From the NCBI RefSeq assembly GCF_030542965.1, contig NZ_JAUAOA010000021.1, forward strand, positions 1 to 64,000: DNA of 64,000 nucleotides. Direction: 5' to 3'. The DNA is from Azotosporobacter soli. Its GTDB lineage: Bacteria > Bacillota > Negativicutes > SG130. A model generated the notes under the pieces. The model searched no databases and had not been told where the DNA came from. It was given only the letters and a program-made list of their open reading frames with translations. This document shows, one piece after another, positions 1 to 7,592 of the stretch (position 1 is the stretch's first letter; each line of letters opens with the position of its first letter). The translations under genes were made by a program, and so were the position numbers.

Positions 1-49
1 CTAGGCGTGTGGTTCCGGAAAGCTTATAGCTATAAGTAGAAAAGAAAAG

Positions 50-104
50 CCTCCTTTGCTAGAATAAATGCAGGTTTGCCGACCGCATAAACTAACAAAG
101 GAGG
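50..104 (+). promoter_or_regulatory. Hairpin hiding the tnpA ribosome binding site
   Basis: Arms 50-62 and 92-104 pair in 12 of 13 positions, separated by a 29-nt loop. The 3' arm contains the AAAGGAGG Shine-Dalgarno sequence of tnpA (97-104), whose ATG is at 115. In IS200 a 5' untranslated stem-loop is known to occlude the ribosome site and keep transposase low. The same arrangement is visible here; the function is inferred. Confidence 0.6.
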
Positions 105-114
105 AGTATCCAAA

Positions 115-585
115 ATGGATAACAGCAGTTTAGCACACACAAAATGGAAATGCAAATACCATATAGTTTTCGCACCGAAATACAGAAGACAAATCATATA
201 TGGGAAAATAAAAAGTGATATCGGAGTTATACTGAGAAAGCTATGCGAACATAAAGGTGTTGAAATTATAGAAGCAAGTGCTTGCCCGGATCACGTTCAC
301 ATGTTGGTAAGCATACCGCCGAAAATAAGCGTGTCAAGTTTTGTGGGGTATCTAAAAGGAAAGAGTTCATTAATGATATTTGATAGGCATGCGAACTTGA
401 AATATCGATATGGCAATCGACAGTTTTGGTGTAAAGGATACTATGTAGATACAGTAGGTCGAAATAAAAAAGCAATTGAAGAGTATATCAAAAATCAGTT
501 AAAAGACGATGTGATCGCCGAGCAACTTACTTTGAAAGAGCTAGTTGACCCGTTCACGGGTGAGCCAGCAAAAAAGTCGAAATAA
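115..585 (+). CDS. tnpA: IS200-family transposase (Y1/HUH single-strand transposase)
   Basis: A 156-residue protein, the usual TnpA length. It opens with the family pattern around KYHIVFAPKYRR. It carries the HUH metal-binding motif in DHVHMLV (residues about 60-66) and a C-terminal helix with the candidate catalytic tyrosine in GYYVDTVG. TnpA cuts and rejoins single-stranded element ends as a dimer. The gene is complete with a strong Shine-Dalgarno sequence that lies in a hairpin, so translation is probably restrained. There is no tnpB or omega-RNA region nearby. It looks intact rather than decayed, so the element may still be active. Confidence 0.93.
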   Translation: MDNSSLAHTKWKCKYHIVFAPKYRRQIIYGKIKSDIGVILRKLCEHKGVEIIEASACPDHVHMLVSIPPKISVSSFVGYLKGKSSLMIFDRHANLKYRYGNRQFWCKGYYVDTVGRNKKAIEEYIKNQLKDDVIAEQLTLKELVDPFTGEPAKKSK

Positions 586-831
586 GACCCCTTTAGGGGT
601 AGACTGAAAAGGCTATGCGGTTGGCGGACTATTCAGCGAGTCTTGAGACTCAGCCAGTATTATGCCCTTATAGGGCTAAAGCAAACCACCCGTTAGACGG
701 GTGGTCCTGATTAGACGCTTTACGGCGCTGTTTTTGTGAAAAAGTTTTAAAAAAATACAGTTAAGGGTTTGACATAATGAATAGGATGTGCTAAAATAAA
801 TTTCGTCGCTGGTGAACAGCGTCGAACAAAT
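586..831. other. Gap: IS right end and tRNA operon promoter
   Basis: Contains the three hairpins that follow tnpA (588-705) and then the promoter of the tRNA cluster at 769-797. No coding frame is credible here. Confidence 0.5.
769..797 (+). promoter_or_regulatory. Sigma-A promoter of the tRNA cluster
   Basis: TTGACA at 769-774 and TAAAAT at 792-797 with a 17-nt spacer. The -35 matches the consensus fully and the -10 in 5 of 6 positions. It lies 35 nt before tRNA-His. Confidence 0.75.
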
Positions 832-908
832 GGTGGCTGTGGTGAAGTGGTTAACACGGCGGATTGTGGCTCCGTTATTCGAGGGTTCGAACCCCTTCAG
901 TCACCCCA
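832..908 (+). tRNA. tRNA-His (anticodon GTG)
   Basis: Cloverleaf with a G at position -1 (832) facing C73, as expected for tRNA-His. The acceptor stem GTGGCTG pairs with CAGTCAC, the anticodon GTG is in the ATTGTGGC loop, the T-loop is TTCGAAC, and CCA is encoded (906-908). It is the first gene of a four-tRNA operon. Confidence 0.95.
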
Positions 909-932
909 TTCTTTTTTAAAAAACAAACTTGT

Positions 933-1008
933 AGGGGCGTCGCCAAGTCGGTAAGGCACGGGACTTTGACTCCCGCATGCGTTGGTTCGAGTCCAGCCGC
1001 CCCTGCCA
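933..1008 (+). tRNA. tRNA-Gln (anticodon TTG)
   Basis: Acceptor AGGGGCG pairs with CGCCCCT, the anticodon loop is ACTTTGACT, the T-loop is TTCGAGT, and CCA is encoded. It is 24 nt after tRNA-His in the same transcript. Confidence 0.94.
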
Positions 1009-1012
1009 ATGT

Positions 1013-1088
1013 GACCTACTAGCTCAGTTGGTAGAGCACCTGACTTTTAATCAGGGTGTCGATGGTTCGAGTCCATCGTGGGTCACCA
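1013..1088 (+). tRNA. tRNA-Lys (anticodon TTT)
   Basis: Acceptor GACCTAC pairs with GTGGGTC (one G-T pair), the anticodon loop is ACTTTTAAT, the T-loop is TTCGAGT, discriminator A, CCA encoded. Confidence 0.95.
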
Positions 1089-1107
1089 CTTTTTGAAACA
1101 ATGTTGT

Positions 1108-1189
1108 GCGGGCGTGGCGGAATGGCAGACGCACCAGATTTAGGATCTGGCGGGAGACCGTGGAGGTTCAAGTCCTCTCGCCCGCACCA
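1108..1189 (+). tRNA. tRNA-Leu (anticodon TAG)
   Basis: Class II tRNA with a variable arm. Acceptor GCGGGCG pairs with CGCCCGC, the anticodon is in GATTTAGGATC, and CCA is encoded. It is the last gene of the tRNA operon, followed by a strong terminator. Confidence 0.94.
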
Positions 1190-1203
1190 TATACTTGCAA
1201 ATT

Positions 1204-1241
1204 AGACCTTTGGAGAGTAATAGCTCCAAAGGTCTTTTCTT
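1204..1241 (+). terminator. Intrinsic terminator of the tRNA operon
   Basis: A perfect 12-bp stem (1204-1215 with 1224-1235) followed by a T-rich run. Confidence 0.9.
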
Positions 1242-1244
1242 TTC

Positions 1245-1347
1245 GCGCCTGCTGAAAAAGCGTCATCTGCGTCGTTACTCCTGCGGTTCCTGGCTTGCGT
1301 ACTTTACCCTCGTCGTGCCTAGCGGCTGACACTTTTTGAGCAGGCGC
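1245..1347. repeat. 103-bp inverted-repeat element (MITE or intergenic-repeat-like)
   Basis: The ends 1245-1260 and 1332-1347 are inverted repeats matching at 15 of 16 positions. The match extends inwards (GTCA/TGAC) to about 1265 and 1327. The unit has no coding capacity and sits between two terminators. A partial echo of the right arm (TTTTTGAGCAGG) recurs at 1401-1412. I did not find a second full copy in this window. It could be a non-autonomous element or a family of intergenic repeats. Confidence 0.5.
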
Positions 1348-1563
1348 TCAGGTTTTCGGTATGAGGTGCTGAAAGAGCGATCTGTGCCTAATTGCCGGTT
1401 TTTTGAGCAGGAATTATGATGCAATTCCACCGGACGGTGCTGTCTTGACGTGCAAATGCGTTATGATGCTTGTAACGAGCGATTTGCGGCATGAAAGGAC
1501 GACGGAGAAATAAAACTGTGTTACCATAACATTGAAGCTTTAAAACGGAAAATGGCGAGCAAA

Positions 1564-1594
1564 AAGGCCTGAACAATTTGTTCAGGCCTTTTCT
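1564..1594 (-). terminator. Terminator of the KimA-like gene
   Basis: AAGGCCTGAA (1564-1573) pairs with TTCAGGCCTT (1581-1590). Read on the minus strand it is followed by a T-run, directly after the stop of the transporter gene. It could act in both directions. Confidence 0.8.
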
Positions 1595-3438
1595 TATTTG
1601 GTCAGATGGTAGGGAATCGTAGTGACGATGACGTTTTCACGTAAAATCAGCAACGTTCTAAGGATCCAACCGGTTTGATTGTGCAGCAGACGGTGCCAGA
1701 GTTTTTTTGTTTCAAATTCGGGAATCAAAACCGTGATATAATCCTCAGGATTTTTTTGCGCCTCCAATTGGCTGATATAATCCAGGAGCGGCTGAACGAC
1801 GAGCCGGTATGGAGAATATACGGTAACCAATTCAACGCCGGGATCCCAGGCCTGCCATTTTTCCGCTACACGGTGGCCGACTTCTTCATCGGTTGCAATA
1901 TGCAGCGCGACAATGTCCTGACTGATGACCTTTGCGTAACGCAGTGTTTGCGCTACGACGCCTGTCGGAGTAGAGATCGGTACAATAACCAGGTTGCGTC
2001 CGATGATGCTGTCGGCATTTTCCTGCAAACGCAATTCATCCATCGGCAGATGGAGTTGTTCTGACATATCGCGGTAATGCTTGCGGATTTTGAGGAAAAT
2101 GATCATCATTGCCGGAATGAAGACCATTACCATCCAGGCGCCGTAAAAGAACTTAGATACGGCGATGACTAAAACGACCAATCCGGTTACCAGCATACCG
2201 GCGGCATTGATGCAGGCACGGGTTTGCCAATGCTCGCCTTTTTCGCGCCGCCAATGGATGATCATGCCCCATTGCGCAATCGTGAAAGAGAGGAATACGC
2301 CGATCGCGTACAAGGAAATCAAATCATCGGTGTTACCCTGGTAAATGACGATAAGAGCGCCGGCTACCAGGCTTAAAAGGACAATGCCGTTGGAAAAACT
2401 GAGGCGTTCGCCTCGCGTTCCAAGATAGCGCGGCATATAGCCGTCCTTAGCCAGAATCGACAAGAGGGGCGGCAATCCGTTGAATGAGGTGTTGGCAGCC
2501 AAATAAAGGACTACCATCGTGGTGATCTGAATATAATAGTAGAGCCAGCCGCGCCCGAAGGTGTTTTCCGCCAATTGCGATAAGGCGGTGATGCCCTCAA
2601 GCGGCATCACATGAAAATGCATCATCATAAATCCGATGCCGGCAAACATAAAGGCCAGAATGCCGGACATCCAGTAGGTCGTCGCGGCGGCGTTCTTTAC
2701 TTCCGGTTTGCGAAACATCGGAACGCCGTTCGAGATTGCTTCTACCCCGGTCATAGAGCTACAGCCGTTGGCAAATGCCCGCAGCAGAACGAAGAGCATT
2801 GACCAGTGCCATTCGCGCTGCAGCGACTCAGGCGGAATGACCGGCGCAGTTTGCGTAAACGCCTGAAAGAGGCCGCAAATGATTAAAGCGACGATGCCGA
2901 AAATAAACGCGTAGGTCGGATAAACGAAGGCGGTTGCCGATTCGCGTACGCCGCGCAGGTTAATCAACATCAGCAGGCCGAACAGTACGGCTAAGTCGAT
3001 AACGACTTCATACTGCAGCAGTTCGGGAAAAGCTGAGATGATGGCGACGGTACCGGCGGATACGCTTACTGCGACAGTGAGCGTATAGTCGGCGAACAAG
3101 GCGGCGGCGGCGACAAGCGCCGGTTTTTCGCCCAGATTCTTGATCGCGACGGCATAGGAGCCTCCACCTCCGGGGTTAGCATTGGCAACCTGAACGTAAG
3201 AAATCGTGACGATAGCCAATAAGATAAGGATGGCTATCGAAACAGGCGCCAGAAAACCGTAAGCGATAAGACCGGGCAGTGCCAAAACCAGCATGATCTG
3301 TTCTGGACCATACGCGACGGAGGAAAGGGCGTCCGAAGAAAAAATAGCTAATGCCTTCCACTTGGGAAGTTTTTCGTGAGCCATTTCCTGGTTGTGAAGC
3401 GGTCTGCCAATCAGCAGGCGACGCAGGATTCGCATCAT
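1594..3438 (-). CDS. kimA: KimA-like high-affinity potassium transporter (APC superfamily)
   Basis: A 614-residue membrane protein. It matches, from memory, the Bacillus subtilis KimA (YdaO) pattern end to end: the start FLIG/LLIGRPL, then LSSDALSSVAYG, NPGGGGSY, the FANGCSSMTGVEAISN segment, and a cytosolic C-terminal domain ending with HNQTGW and TTIPYHL. About 12 membrane helices lie in residues 30-450, and the last 150 residues form a soluble domain like that used for c-di-AMP control in KimA. The family imports K+ with protons. It is monocistronic, facing away from the tRNA-Gly genes. The start (ATGATG) follows GGAGG by 13-16 nt, with a palindrome between them. Confidence 0.82.
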   Translation of the reverse strand: MMRILRRLLIGRPLHNQEMAHEKLPKWKALAIFSSDALSSVAYGPEQIMLVLALPGLIAYGFLAPVSIAILILLAIVTISYVQVANANPGGGGSYAVAIKNLGEKPALVAAAALFADYTLTVAVSVSAGTVAIISAFPELLQYEVVIDLAVLFGLLMLINLRGVRESATAFVYPTYAFIFGIVALIICGLFQAFTQTAPVIPPESLQREWHWSMLFVLLRAFANGCSSMTGVEAISNGVPMFRKPEVKNAAATTYWMSGILAFMFAGIGFMMMHFHVMPLEGITALSQLAENTFGRGWLYYYIQITTMVVLYLAANTSFNGLPPLLSILAKDGYMPRYLGTRGERLSFSNGIVLLSLVAGALIVIYQGNTDDLISLYAIGVFLSFTIAQWGMIIHWRREKGEHWQTRACINAAGMLVTGLVVLVIAVSKFFYGAWMVMVFIPAMMIIFLKIRKHYRDMSEQLHLPMDELRLQENADSIIGRNLVIVPISTPTGVVAQTLRYAKVISQDIVALHIATDEEVGHRVAEKWQAWDPGVELVTVYSPYRLVVQPLLDYISQLEAQKNPEDYITVLIPEFETKKLWHRLLHNQTGWILRTLLILRENVIVTTIPYHLTK

Positions 3439-3454
3439 AGGTTGAGCTCAACCT
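3439..3454 (-). promoter_or_regulatory. Perfect palindrome between Shine-Dalgarno and start of kimA
   Basis: AGGTTGAGCTCAACCT is a perfect 16-bp palindrome that abuts the start codon and overlaps the GGAGG ribosome site (complement of 3452-3456). In RNA it can form a 6-bp hairpin. That hairpin would either mask the site or shorten the unusually long 13-nt spacing. It could also be a DNA operator. Confidence 0.45.
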
Positions 3455-3882
3455 CCAATCTGTACGTTTATAATGTTTTTATAAAATTGCGGATAGAATC
3501 CATTATAGCCTGTGCGACGGTTAAAATGAAAGGGGTGATTATGCGGGAAAAAGCGGATTAAAGGCAGGCCGCAGAGAGAAAAGTGCTAAATATTATGTTT
3601 CCCCATAGGCGCATGCCTGTTTGCGAGCTTTAGCGACGTTTTTGACATGAGCTTAAATATTAAGCTTCATTATAATAGGAAAAAAGAGACGGAGAAAGTG
3701 ACGGGATGGCAATGCTTTTTTACAGCGAAGTAAGAGGGCGGCGTTTTGTCGCTAAGGATAATTTAGACGAAGAAAAGGATGGCCTTGTAAAACTAAGAAA
3801 AAAACAAAGAAATGGTGTTGACAATAATGGCGAAAATCGGTATAATCAATTTTGTCGTTAAACGATAGCGAGTTGAAATGAT
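3455..3882. other. Gap upstream of kimA and tRNA-Gly, with unexplained secondary structure
   Basis: Contains a candidate -10 for kimA (complement of 3502-3507). A folded-looking stretch at 3585-3634 has GCTAAA/TTTAGC closing arms and an internal AGGC/GCCT stem. A TTGACA (3642-3647) and a TATAAT (3671-3676) lie 23 nt apart around a 17-bp palindrome (3650-3666). A 51-codon frame at 3706-3861 has only a weak ribosome site and overlaps the tRNA promoter, so I do not call it as a gene. I could not match the region to the c-di-AMP (ydaO) riboswitch by eye. Confidence 0.35.
3818..3846 (+). promoter_or_regulatory. Consensus promoter of the tRNA-Gly pair
   Basis: TTGACA (3818-3823), 17-nt spacer, TATAAT (3841-3846): both hexamers are perfect. 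It lies 36 nt before the first tRNA-Gly. Confidence 0.85.
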
Positions 3883-3957
3883 GCGGAAATAGCTCAGCGG
3901 TAGAGCATCGCCTTGCCAAGGCGAGGGTCGGGAGTTCGAATCTCCTTTTCCGCTCCA
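3883..3957 (+). tRNA. tRNA-Gly (anticodon GCC), copy 1
   Basis: Acceptor GCGGAAA pairs with TTTCCGC, the anticodon loop CTTGCCAAG gives GCC, the T-loop is TTCGAAT, and CCA is encoded. It is identical over its full length to the copy at 3981. Confidence 0.95.
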
Positions 3958-3980
3958 AACAATTCATGCGGCAAATCCTT

Positions 3981-4055
3981 GCGGAAATAGCTCAGCGGTA
4001 GAGCATCGCCTTGCCAAGGCGAGGGTCGGGAGTTCGAATCTCCTTTTCCGCTCCA
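3981..4055 (+). tRNA. tRNA-Gly (anticodon GCC), copy 2
   Basis: Identical 75-nt sequence to the copy at 3883, after a 23-nt spacer. A recent tandem duplication, or copies kept identical by gene conversion. Confidence 0.95.
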
Positions 4056-4065
4056 GAAGACATCC

Positions 4066-4095
4066 AAGGCTCGGCGTTATGCCGGGCCTTTTTTT
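4066..4095 (+). terminator. Terminator after tRNA-Gly
   Basis: GGCTCGGC (4068-4075) pairs with GCCGGGCC (4081-4088), followed by seven T. Confidence 0.85.
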
Positions 4096-4103
4096 CGTTC
4101 GCC

Positions 4104-4132
4104 TTGTACTTGGCAATGGGTTATGTTATGAT
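4104..4132 (+). promoter_or_regulatory. Likely promoter of tig
   Basis: TTGTAC (4104-4109), 17-nt spacer, TATGAT (4127-4132). The -10 overlaps a perfect 14-bp palindrome at 4128-4141 that could be an operator. The tig start is 84 nt downstream. Confidence 0.45.
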
Positions 4133-4215
4133 ATATATCATGGCGTGAGGAATGTCGCGCTAAAACAGCATTTTGCGTATAAAATTTTAAACACAATACA
4201 GGAGGCAACGGTATA

Positions 4216-5505
4216 ATGAAAGCAACGATGGAGAAGATAGACAACCATACAGTGGTGTTCGAGGTCGAAGTTCCGGCGGCGGAACTGACGAAAGGCATGG
4301 AGCGCGCTTATCAGAGTCTGGCGAGCAAAGTCAATATTCCCGGGTTTCGTAAAGGAAAGGTTCCGCGCAATGTTTTAGAAAAGCGTATCGGAAAAGAAGC
4401 TATTTTAGATGAAGCATTTGAATTGGTAGCAACGCCGGCGTACAACAAGGCGCTGGATGAGCATAAGGTAGAACCGGTTAGCCGTCCTTCGATCGAAGTC
4501 GTTACGCTGGAAGCTGACAAAGACGTCGTTTTCAAAGCGAAAGTGACCGTAAAACCGGAAGTTCAATTGGGACAATATAAAGGTCTGACTGTGAGCAAAA
4601 CCGTGGAAGCGGTAGATGAAGCGGAAATCACCAAGCAAATCGATGCCTTGCGTGAACGCCAATCGAAACTGGTAGTTGTAGAAGGCGCGACGTTAGCTGA
4701 CGGCGATTTTGCCATCATCGACTTTGAAGGCTTTGTAGACGGCGTGGCATTCCCGGGCGGCGAAGGCAAAGGCTATCCGCTGCAAATCGGATCGAACACC
4801 TTCATTCCGGGCTTTGAAGAGCAGTTGATCGGATCGAAAGCCGGCGAAGCCAAAGAAGTGAAAGTAACGTTCCCGGCGGAATACCATTCCGAAGAGTTAG
4901 CCGGAAAAGAAGCAATGTTCAAGGTGACGGTTCAAGACGTGAAACGTAAAGAACTGCCGGTGCTTGACGACGAGTTCGTGAAAGAAGCCAGCGAGTTCAA
5001 TACCGTTGAAGAAATGAAAGAGGATCTGCGCAGCAAGATGGAAGCGGCTGCCGTAGAAAAAGCCGACAAAGATTTCAAGAATGAAGCCATCAAGCAAGCG
5101 GTCGACAATGCGACGACCGATATTCCTGCTGTAATGGTAGATGCCCGCGTTGACAGCATGATGGAAGATCTGAAATCCAACCTCGAAAGCCGCGGCATGA
5201 AACTGGAACACTATTTACAATTCATGAGCAGTTCCTTGGAAGATTTAAAAGGAAAATACCGGGAATCTGCCGAAGTTAATGTTAAAACCGACCTGACGCT
5301 CGATGCGATTGCGAAAGCGGAAGCATTGGAAGCCGGTGAAGCTGACATTAAAGAAGAGCTGGAGGAAATCTCCAAACATTATGGCGCTTCAGTGGAGCAG
5401 GTGCAAAAAGTTTTCCTGGCGCAGGGCCGCATGGGTATGCTGCTTGAATCGATTCTGCGCCGCAAAGCTGCAAACCTCATCATTGAAAGCGTAGCCCAAG
5501 CCTAA
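4216..5505 (+). CDS. tig: Trigger factor (ribosome-bound chaperone)
   Basis: A 429-residue protein of normal length. The N-terminal ribosome-binding domain has the signature GFRKGKVPR (residues 43-51). A FKBP-type peptidyl-prolyl isomerase domain covers about residues 160-245 and an alpha-helical chaperone domain follows. It binds nascent chains at the ribosome exit. The start is fixed by AGGAGG 10 nt upstream. It heads the classic tig-clpP-clpX-lon order of Firmicutes, with 29 nt to clpP. Confidence 0.97.
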   Translation: MKATMEKIDNHTVVFEVEVPAAELTKGMERAYQSLASKVNIPGFRKGKVPRNVLEKRIGKEAILDEAFELVATPAYNKALDEHKVEPVSRPSIEVVTLEADKDVVFKAKVTVKPEVQLGQYKGLTVSKTVEAVDEAEITKQIDALRERQSKLVVVEGATLADGDFAIIDFEGFVDGVAFPGGEGKGYPLQIGSNTFIPGFEEQLIGSKAGEAKEVKVTFPAEYHSEELAGKEAMFKVTVQDVKRKELPVLDDEFVKEASEFNTVEEMKEDLRSKMEAAAVEKADKDFKNEAIKQAVDNATTDIPAVMVDARVDSMMEDLKSNLESRGMKLEHYLQFMSSSLEDLKGKYRESAEVNVKTDLTLDAIAKAEALEAGEADIKEELEEISKHYGASVEQVQKVFLAQGRMGMLLESILRRKAANLIIESVAQA

Positions 5506-5534
5506 AATTTACTTCTCGGACAGGGGTGATACGT

Positions 5535-6140
5535 ATGAGCTTTGTGCCAATCGTAGTAGAACAATCCAATCGTGGAGAACGATCCTATGATATTTATTCC
5601 CGTCTTTTAAAAGACCGGATTGTCTTTATCGGCGGCCCGATCGATGACCATGTGGCCAACTTGATTATTGCACAGTTGCTGTTTTTAGAAGCGGAGGATC
5701 CGGAAAAGGATATCCATCTCTATATCAACAGCCCGGGCGGTGTAGTGACGGCAGGTCTTGCCATTTATGACACGATGCAGTACATCAAGCCGGATGTCTC
5801 GACGATCTGCATGGGCTCGGCCGCCAGCATGGGCGCGTTTCTTTTGAGCGCCGGCGCGAAAGGCAAACGCTTCGCGTTGCCGAACTCTCGGATCATGATT
5901 CATCAGCCACTTGGCGGCGCTCGGGGACAGGCTTCGGACATTGAAATACAAGCGCGCGAAATTCTCCGCTTGCGGGAACTGCTTAATGAAGCGCTGGTTA
6001 AACATACCGGACAGTCGATGGAAAAGATTCAACAAGATACGGAACGCGACTTTTTCATGTCGGCCGAACAGGCTAAGGAATACGGCCTGATCGACGCAGT
6101 GGTGGTACGCGGGGAAAAACGTCAGGAAAGTCCCAAATAG
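5535..6140 (+). CDS. clpP: ATP-dependent Clp protease proteolytic subunit
   Basis: 201 residues from the ATG at 5535 (GGGGTGA lies 6-8 nt upstream; an in-frame GTG at 5526 would overlap that site). The serine protease motifs are present: catalytic Ser in GSAASMGAF, His in MIHQP, and a downstream Asp. It forms the tetradecameric barrel fed by ClpX, whose gene starts 16 nt after the stop. Confidence 0.97.
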   Translation: MSFVPIVVEQSNRGERSYDIYSRLLKDRIVFIGGPIDDHVANLIIAQLLFLEAEDPEKDIHLYINSPGGVVTAGLAIYDTMQYIKPDVSTICMGSAASMGAFLLSAGAKGKRFALPNSRIMIHQPLGGARGQASDIEIQAREILRLRELLNEALVKHTGQSMEKIQQDTERDFFMSAEQAKEYGLIDAVVVRGEKRQESPK

Positions 6141-6156
6141 CGAGGTGAAATAGATT

Positions 6157-7473
6157 ATGTTGAAATTTGGGGATGACAAAGGCCAGTTGAAATGTTCTTT
6201 TTGCGGTAAAATGCAGGAACAGGTTAAGAAATTGGTGGCCGGACCCGGAGTTTATATCTGCGATGAATGCATCGAGTTATGCAACGAGATCATTGCAGAG
6301 GAACTGAGTGGCGAAGAAGTCGAACTCGAGCTTCGCGACATTCCGAAACCGCAAGAAATTCGCGGCATTCTCGACCAGTATGTCATTGGTCAGGATGAAG
6401 CGAAAAAAAGTCTGGCGGTCGCAGTGTATAACCACTACAAACGGATCAATTTGAACAGTCATGTGGCTCACCCTGCGCCAGGCCATCGCCAAGGTACAGG
6501 CACGCATCATCATGAGGAAGTAGAATTGCAAAAATCCAACATCATCATGCTCGGCCCGACGGGCAGCGGCAAGACGTTGTTGGCGCAGACACTGGCTAAA
6601 ATCCTCAATGTTCCGTTTGCGATTGCAGACGCGACTTCATTGACCGAGGCCGGTTATGTGGGCGAAGATGTGGAAAACATCTTGCTGAAGCTGATTCAGG
6701 CGGCTGATTATGATGTGGAAAAAGCCGAAAAAGGGATTGTCTATATCGATGAGATCGATAAGATCGCCCGTAAATCGGAAAATCCGTCGATTACCAGAGA
6801 CGTATCCGGCGAGGGTGTGCAGCAGGCTTTGCTGAAAATCCTCGAAGGCACGGTTGCCAGCGTACCGCCGCAAGGCGGGCGCAAACATCCGCATCAGGAA
6901 TTCATTCAGATCGACACCACGAACATCCTCTTTATTTGCGGCGGTGCTTTTGACGGCATCGATAAGATCATCAACTCCCGAACTGGTCAAAAAGGCCTTG
7001 GCTTCGGCGCTGAGATCCGCAGCAAAGAAAAGAAAATGATGGGCGAGCTGCTGAAGAAAATTCTGCCGGAGGATCTGCTGAAATTTGGCTTGATTCCGGA
7101 ATTTGTCGGACGTTTACCGGTCATTGTGACGCTCGATGCACTCGATGAGACTGCATTGGTGCGCATTTTAAAAGAGCCGAAAAACGCTTTGGTAAAGCAA
7201 TACCAAAAATTCCTCGAGATGGACAATGTCCAATTGGAATTCAAAGAAGATTCGCTGCAGGCTATTGCGCAGGAAGCGATGAAACGAAATACCGGCGCAC
7301 GCGGATTGCGTTCCATTATTGAAGCGATCATGCGCAACGTGATGTATGATGTCCCCTCGCGCGGCGATGTCGTCAGCTGCACGGTGACCAAAGAAGTGAT
7401 CCTGAATAAGGAAGAGCCTTTGCTTGTTACCAGTGAGGTTGCTAAAGCGAAGAAGAAAGAAGAATCGGCATAA
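6157..7473 (+). CDS. clpX: ClpX unfoldase ATPase
   Basis: A 438-residue protein with an N-terminal four-cysteine zinc domain (CSFCGK ... CDECIELC, residues 10-40), Walker A GPTGSGKT, Walker B VYIDEIDK, sensor and arginine-finger regions, and the ClpP-binding loop region. It unfolds substrates for ClpP. Odd point: between the zinc domain and Walker A, near residues 100-122, there is a histidine-rich insertion (seven His within about 25 residues) where the E. coli protein has a short linker. It is co-transcribed with clpP and ends at a terminator. Confidence 0.97.
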   Translation: MLKFGDDKGQLKCSFCGKMQEQVKKLVAGPGVYICDECIELCNEIIAEELSGEEVELELRDIPKPQEIRGILDQYVIGQDEAKKSLAVAVYNHYKRINLNSHVAHPAPGHRQGTGTHHHEEVELQKSNIIMLGPTGSGKTLLAQTLAKILNVPFAIADATSLTEAGYVGEDVENILLKLIQAADYDVEKAEKGIVYIDEIDKIARKSENPSITRDVSGEGVQQALLKILEGTVASVPPQGGRKHPHQEFIQIDTTNILFICGGAFDGIDKIINSRTGQKGLGFGAEIRSKEKKMMGELLKKILPEDLLKFGLIPEFVGRLPVIVTLDALDETALVRILKEPKNALVKQYQKFLEMDNVQLEFKEDSLQAIAQEAMKRNTGARGLRSIIEAIMRNVMYDVPSRGDVVSCTVTKEVILNKEEPLLVTSEVAKAKKKEESA

Positions 7474-7481
7474 GATAAAAA

Positions 7482-7511
7482 AACAAGAGAGTTTACTCTC
7501 TTGTTTTTTTG
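7482..7511 (+). terminator. Terminator after clpX
   Basis: AACAAGAGAG (7482-7491) pairs with CTCTCTTGTT (7496-7505), followed by T's. It separates tig-clpP-clpX from lon. Confidence 0.88.
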
Positions 7512-7558
7512 AAGGTGTTTATCGTTTTACTACGAATTATTATAAAGCAAGGATGATT

Positions 7559-7575
7559 CTTGCAAACGTTGCAAG
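7559..7575 (+). promoter_or_regulatory. Inverted repeat in the lon leader
   Basis: CTTGCAA-ACG-TTGCAAG has 7-bp perfect arms. A third half (GCAAG at 7547-7551) can pair alternatively with the first CTTGC. It lies just after a TATAAA (7541-7546) and 18 nt before the lon start, which suits an operator or an attenuating hairpin. It does not match the CtsR or CIRCE consensus as I know them. Confidence 0.35.
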
Positions 7576-7592
7576 TGTAAGGAGGGGTGGAT

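Larger units (their letters stand above)
10..720 (+). mobile_element. IS200/IS605-type insertion sequence (tnpA only), approximate ends
   Basis: A single-gene element around a Y1 transposase with no tnpB. A perfect 14-bp palindrome at 23-36 is a candidate left-end hairpin. Hairpins at about 588-600, 663-676 and 687-705 (CCACCCG/CGGGTGG) follow the gene, the last being a candidate right-end hairpin. Elements of this family carry subterminal hairpins instead of terminal inverted repeats and make no target duplication, so exact ends cannot be set by eye. The left boundary may lie at or just before the window start. Confidence 0.65.
1190..1593. other. Gap between tRNA-Leu and kimA
   Basis: Holds the tRNA terminator, the 103-bp inverted-repeat element, and the terminator of the minus-strand transporter at its right end. 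Between 1350 and 1563 I see no credible gene or site. Confidence 0.5.

Noticed and set aside
3706-3861. A 51-codon frame before the tRNA-Gly genes
   Set aside because: Weak ribosome site, composition like non-coding A-rich DNA, and it covers the consensus tRNA promoter.
3455-3882. A c-di-AMP (ydaO) riboswitch upstream of kimA
   Set aside because: I could not align the conserved blocks by eye. A covariance-model search is needed, so no feature is claimed.
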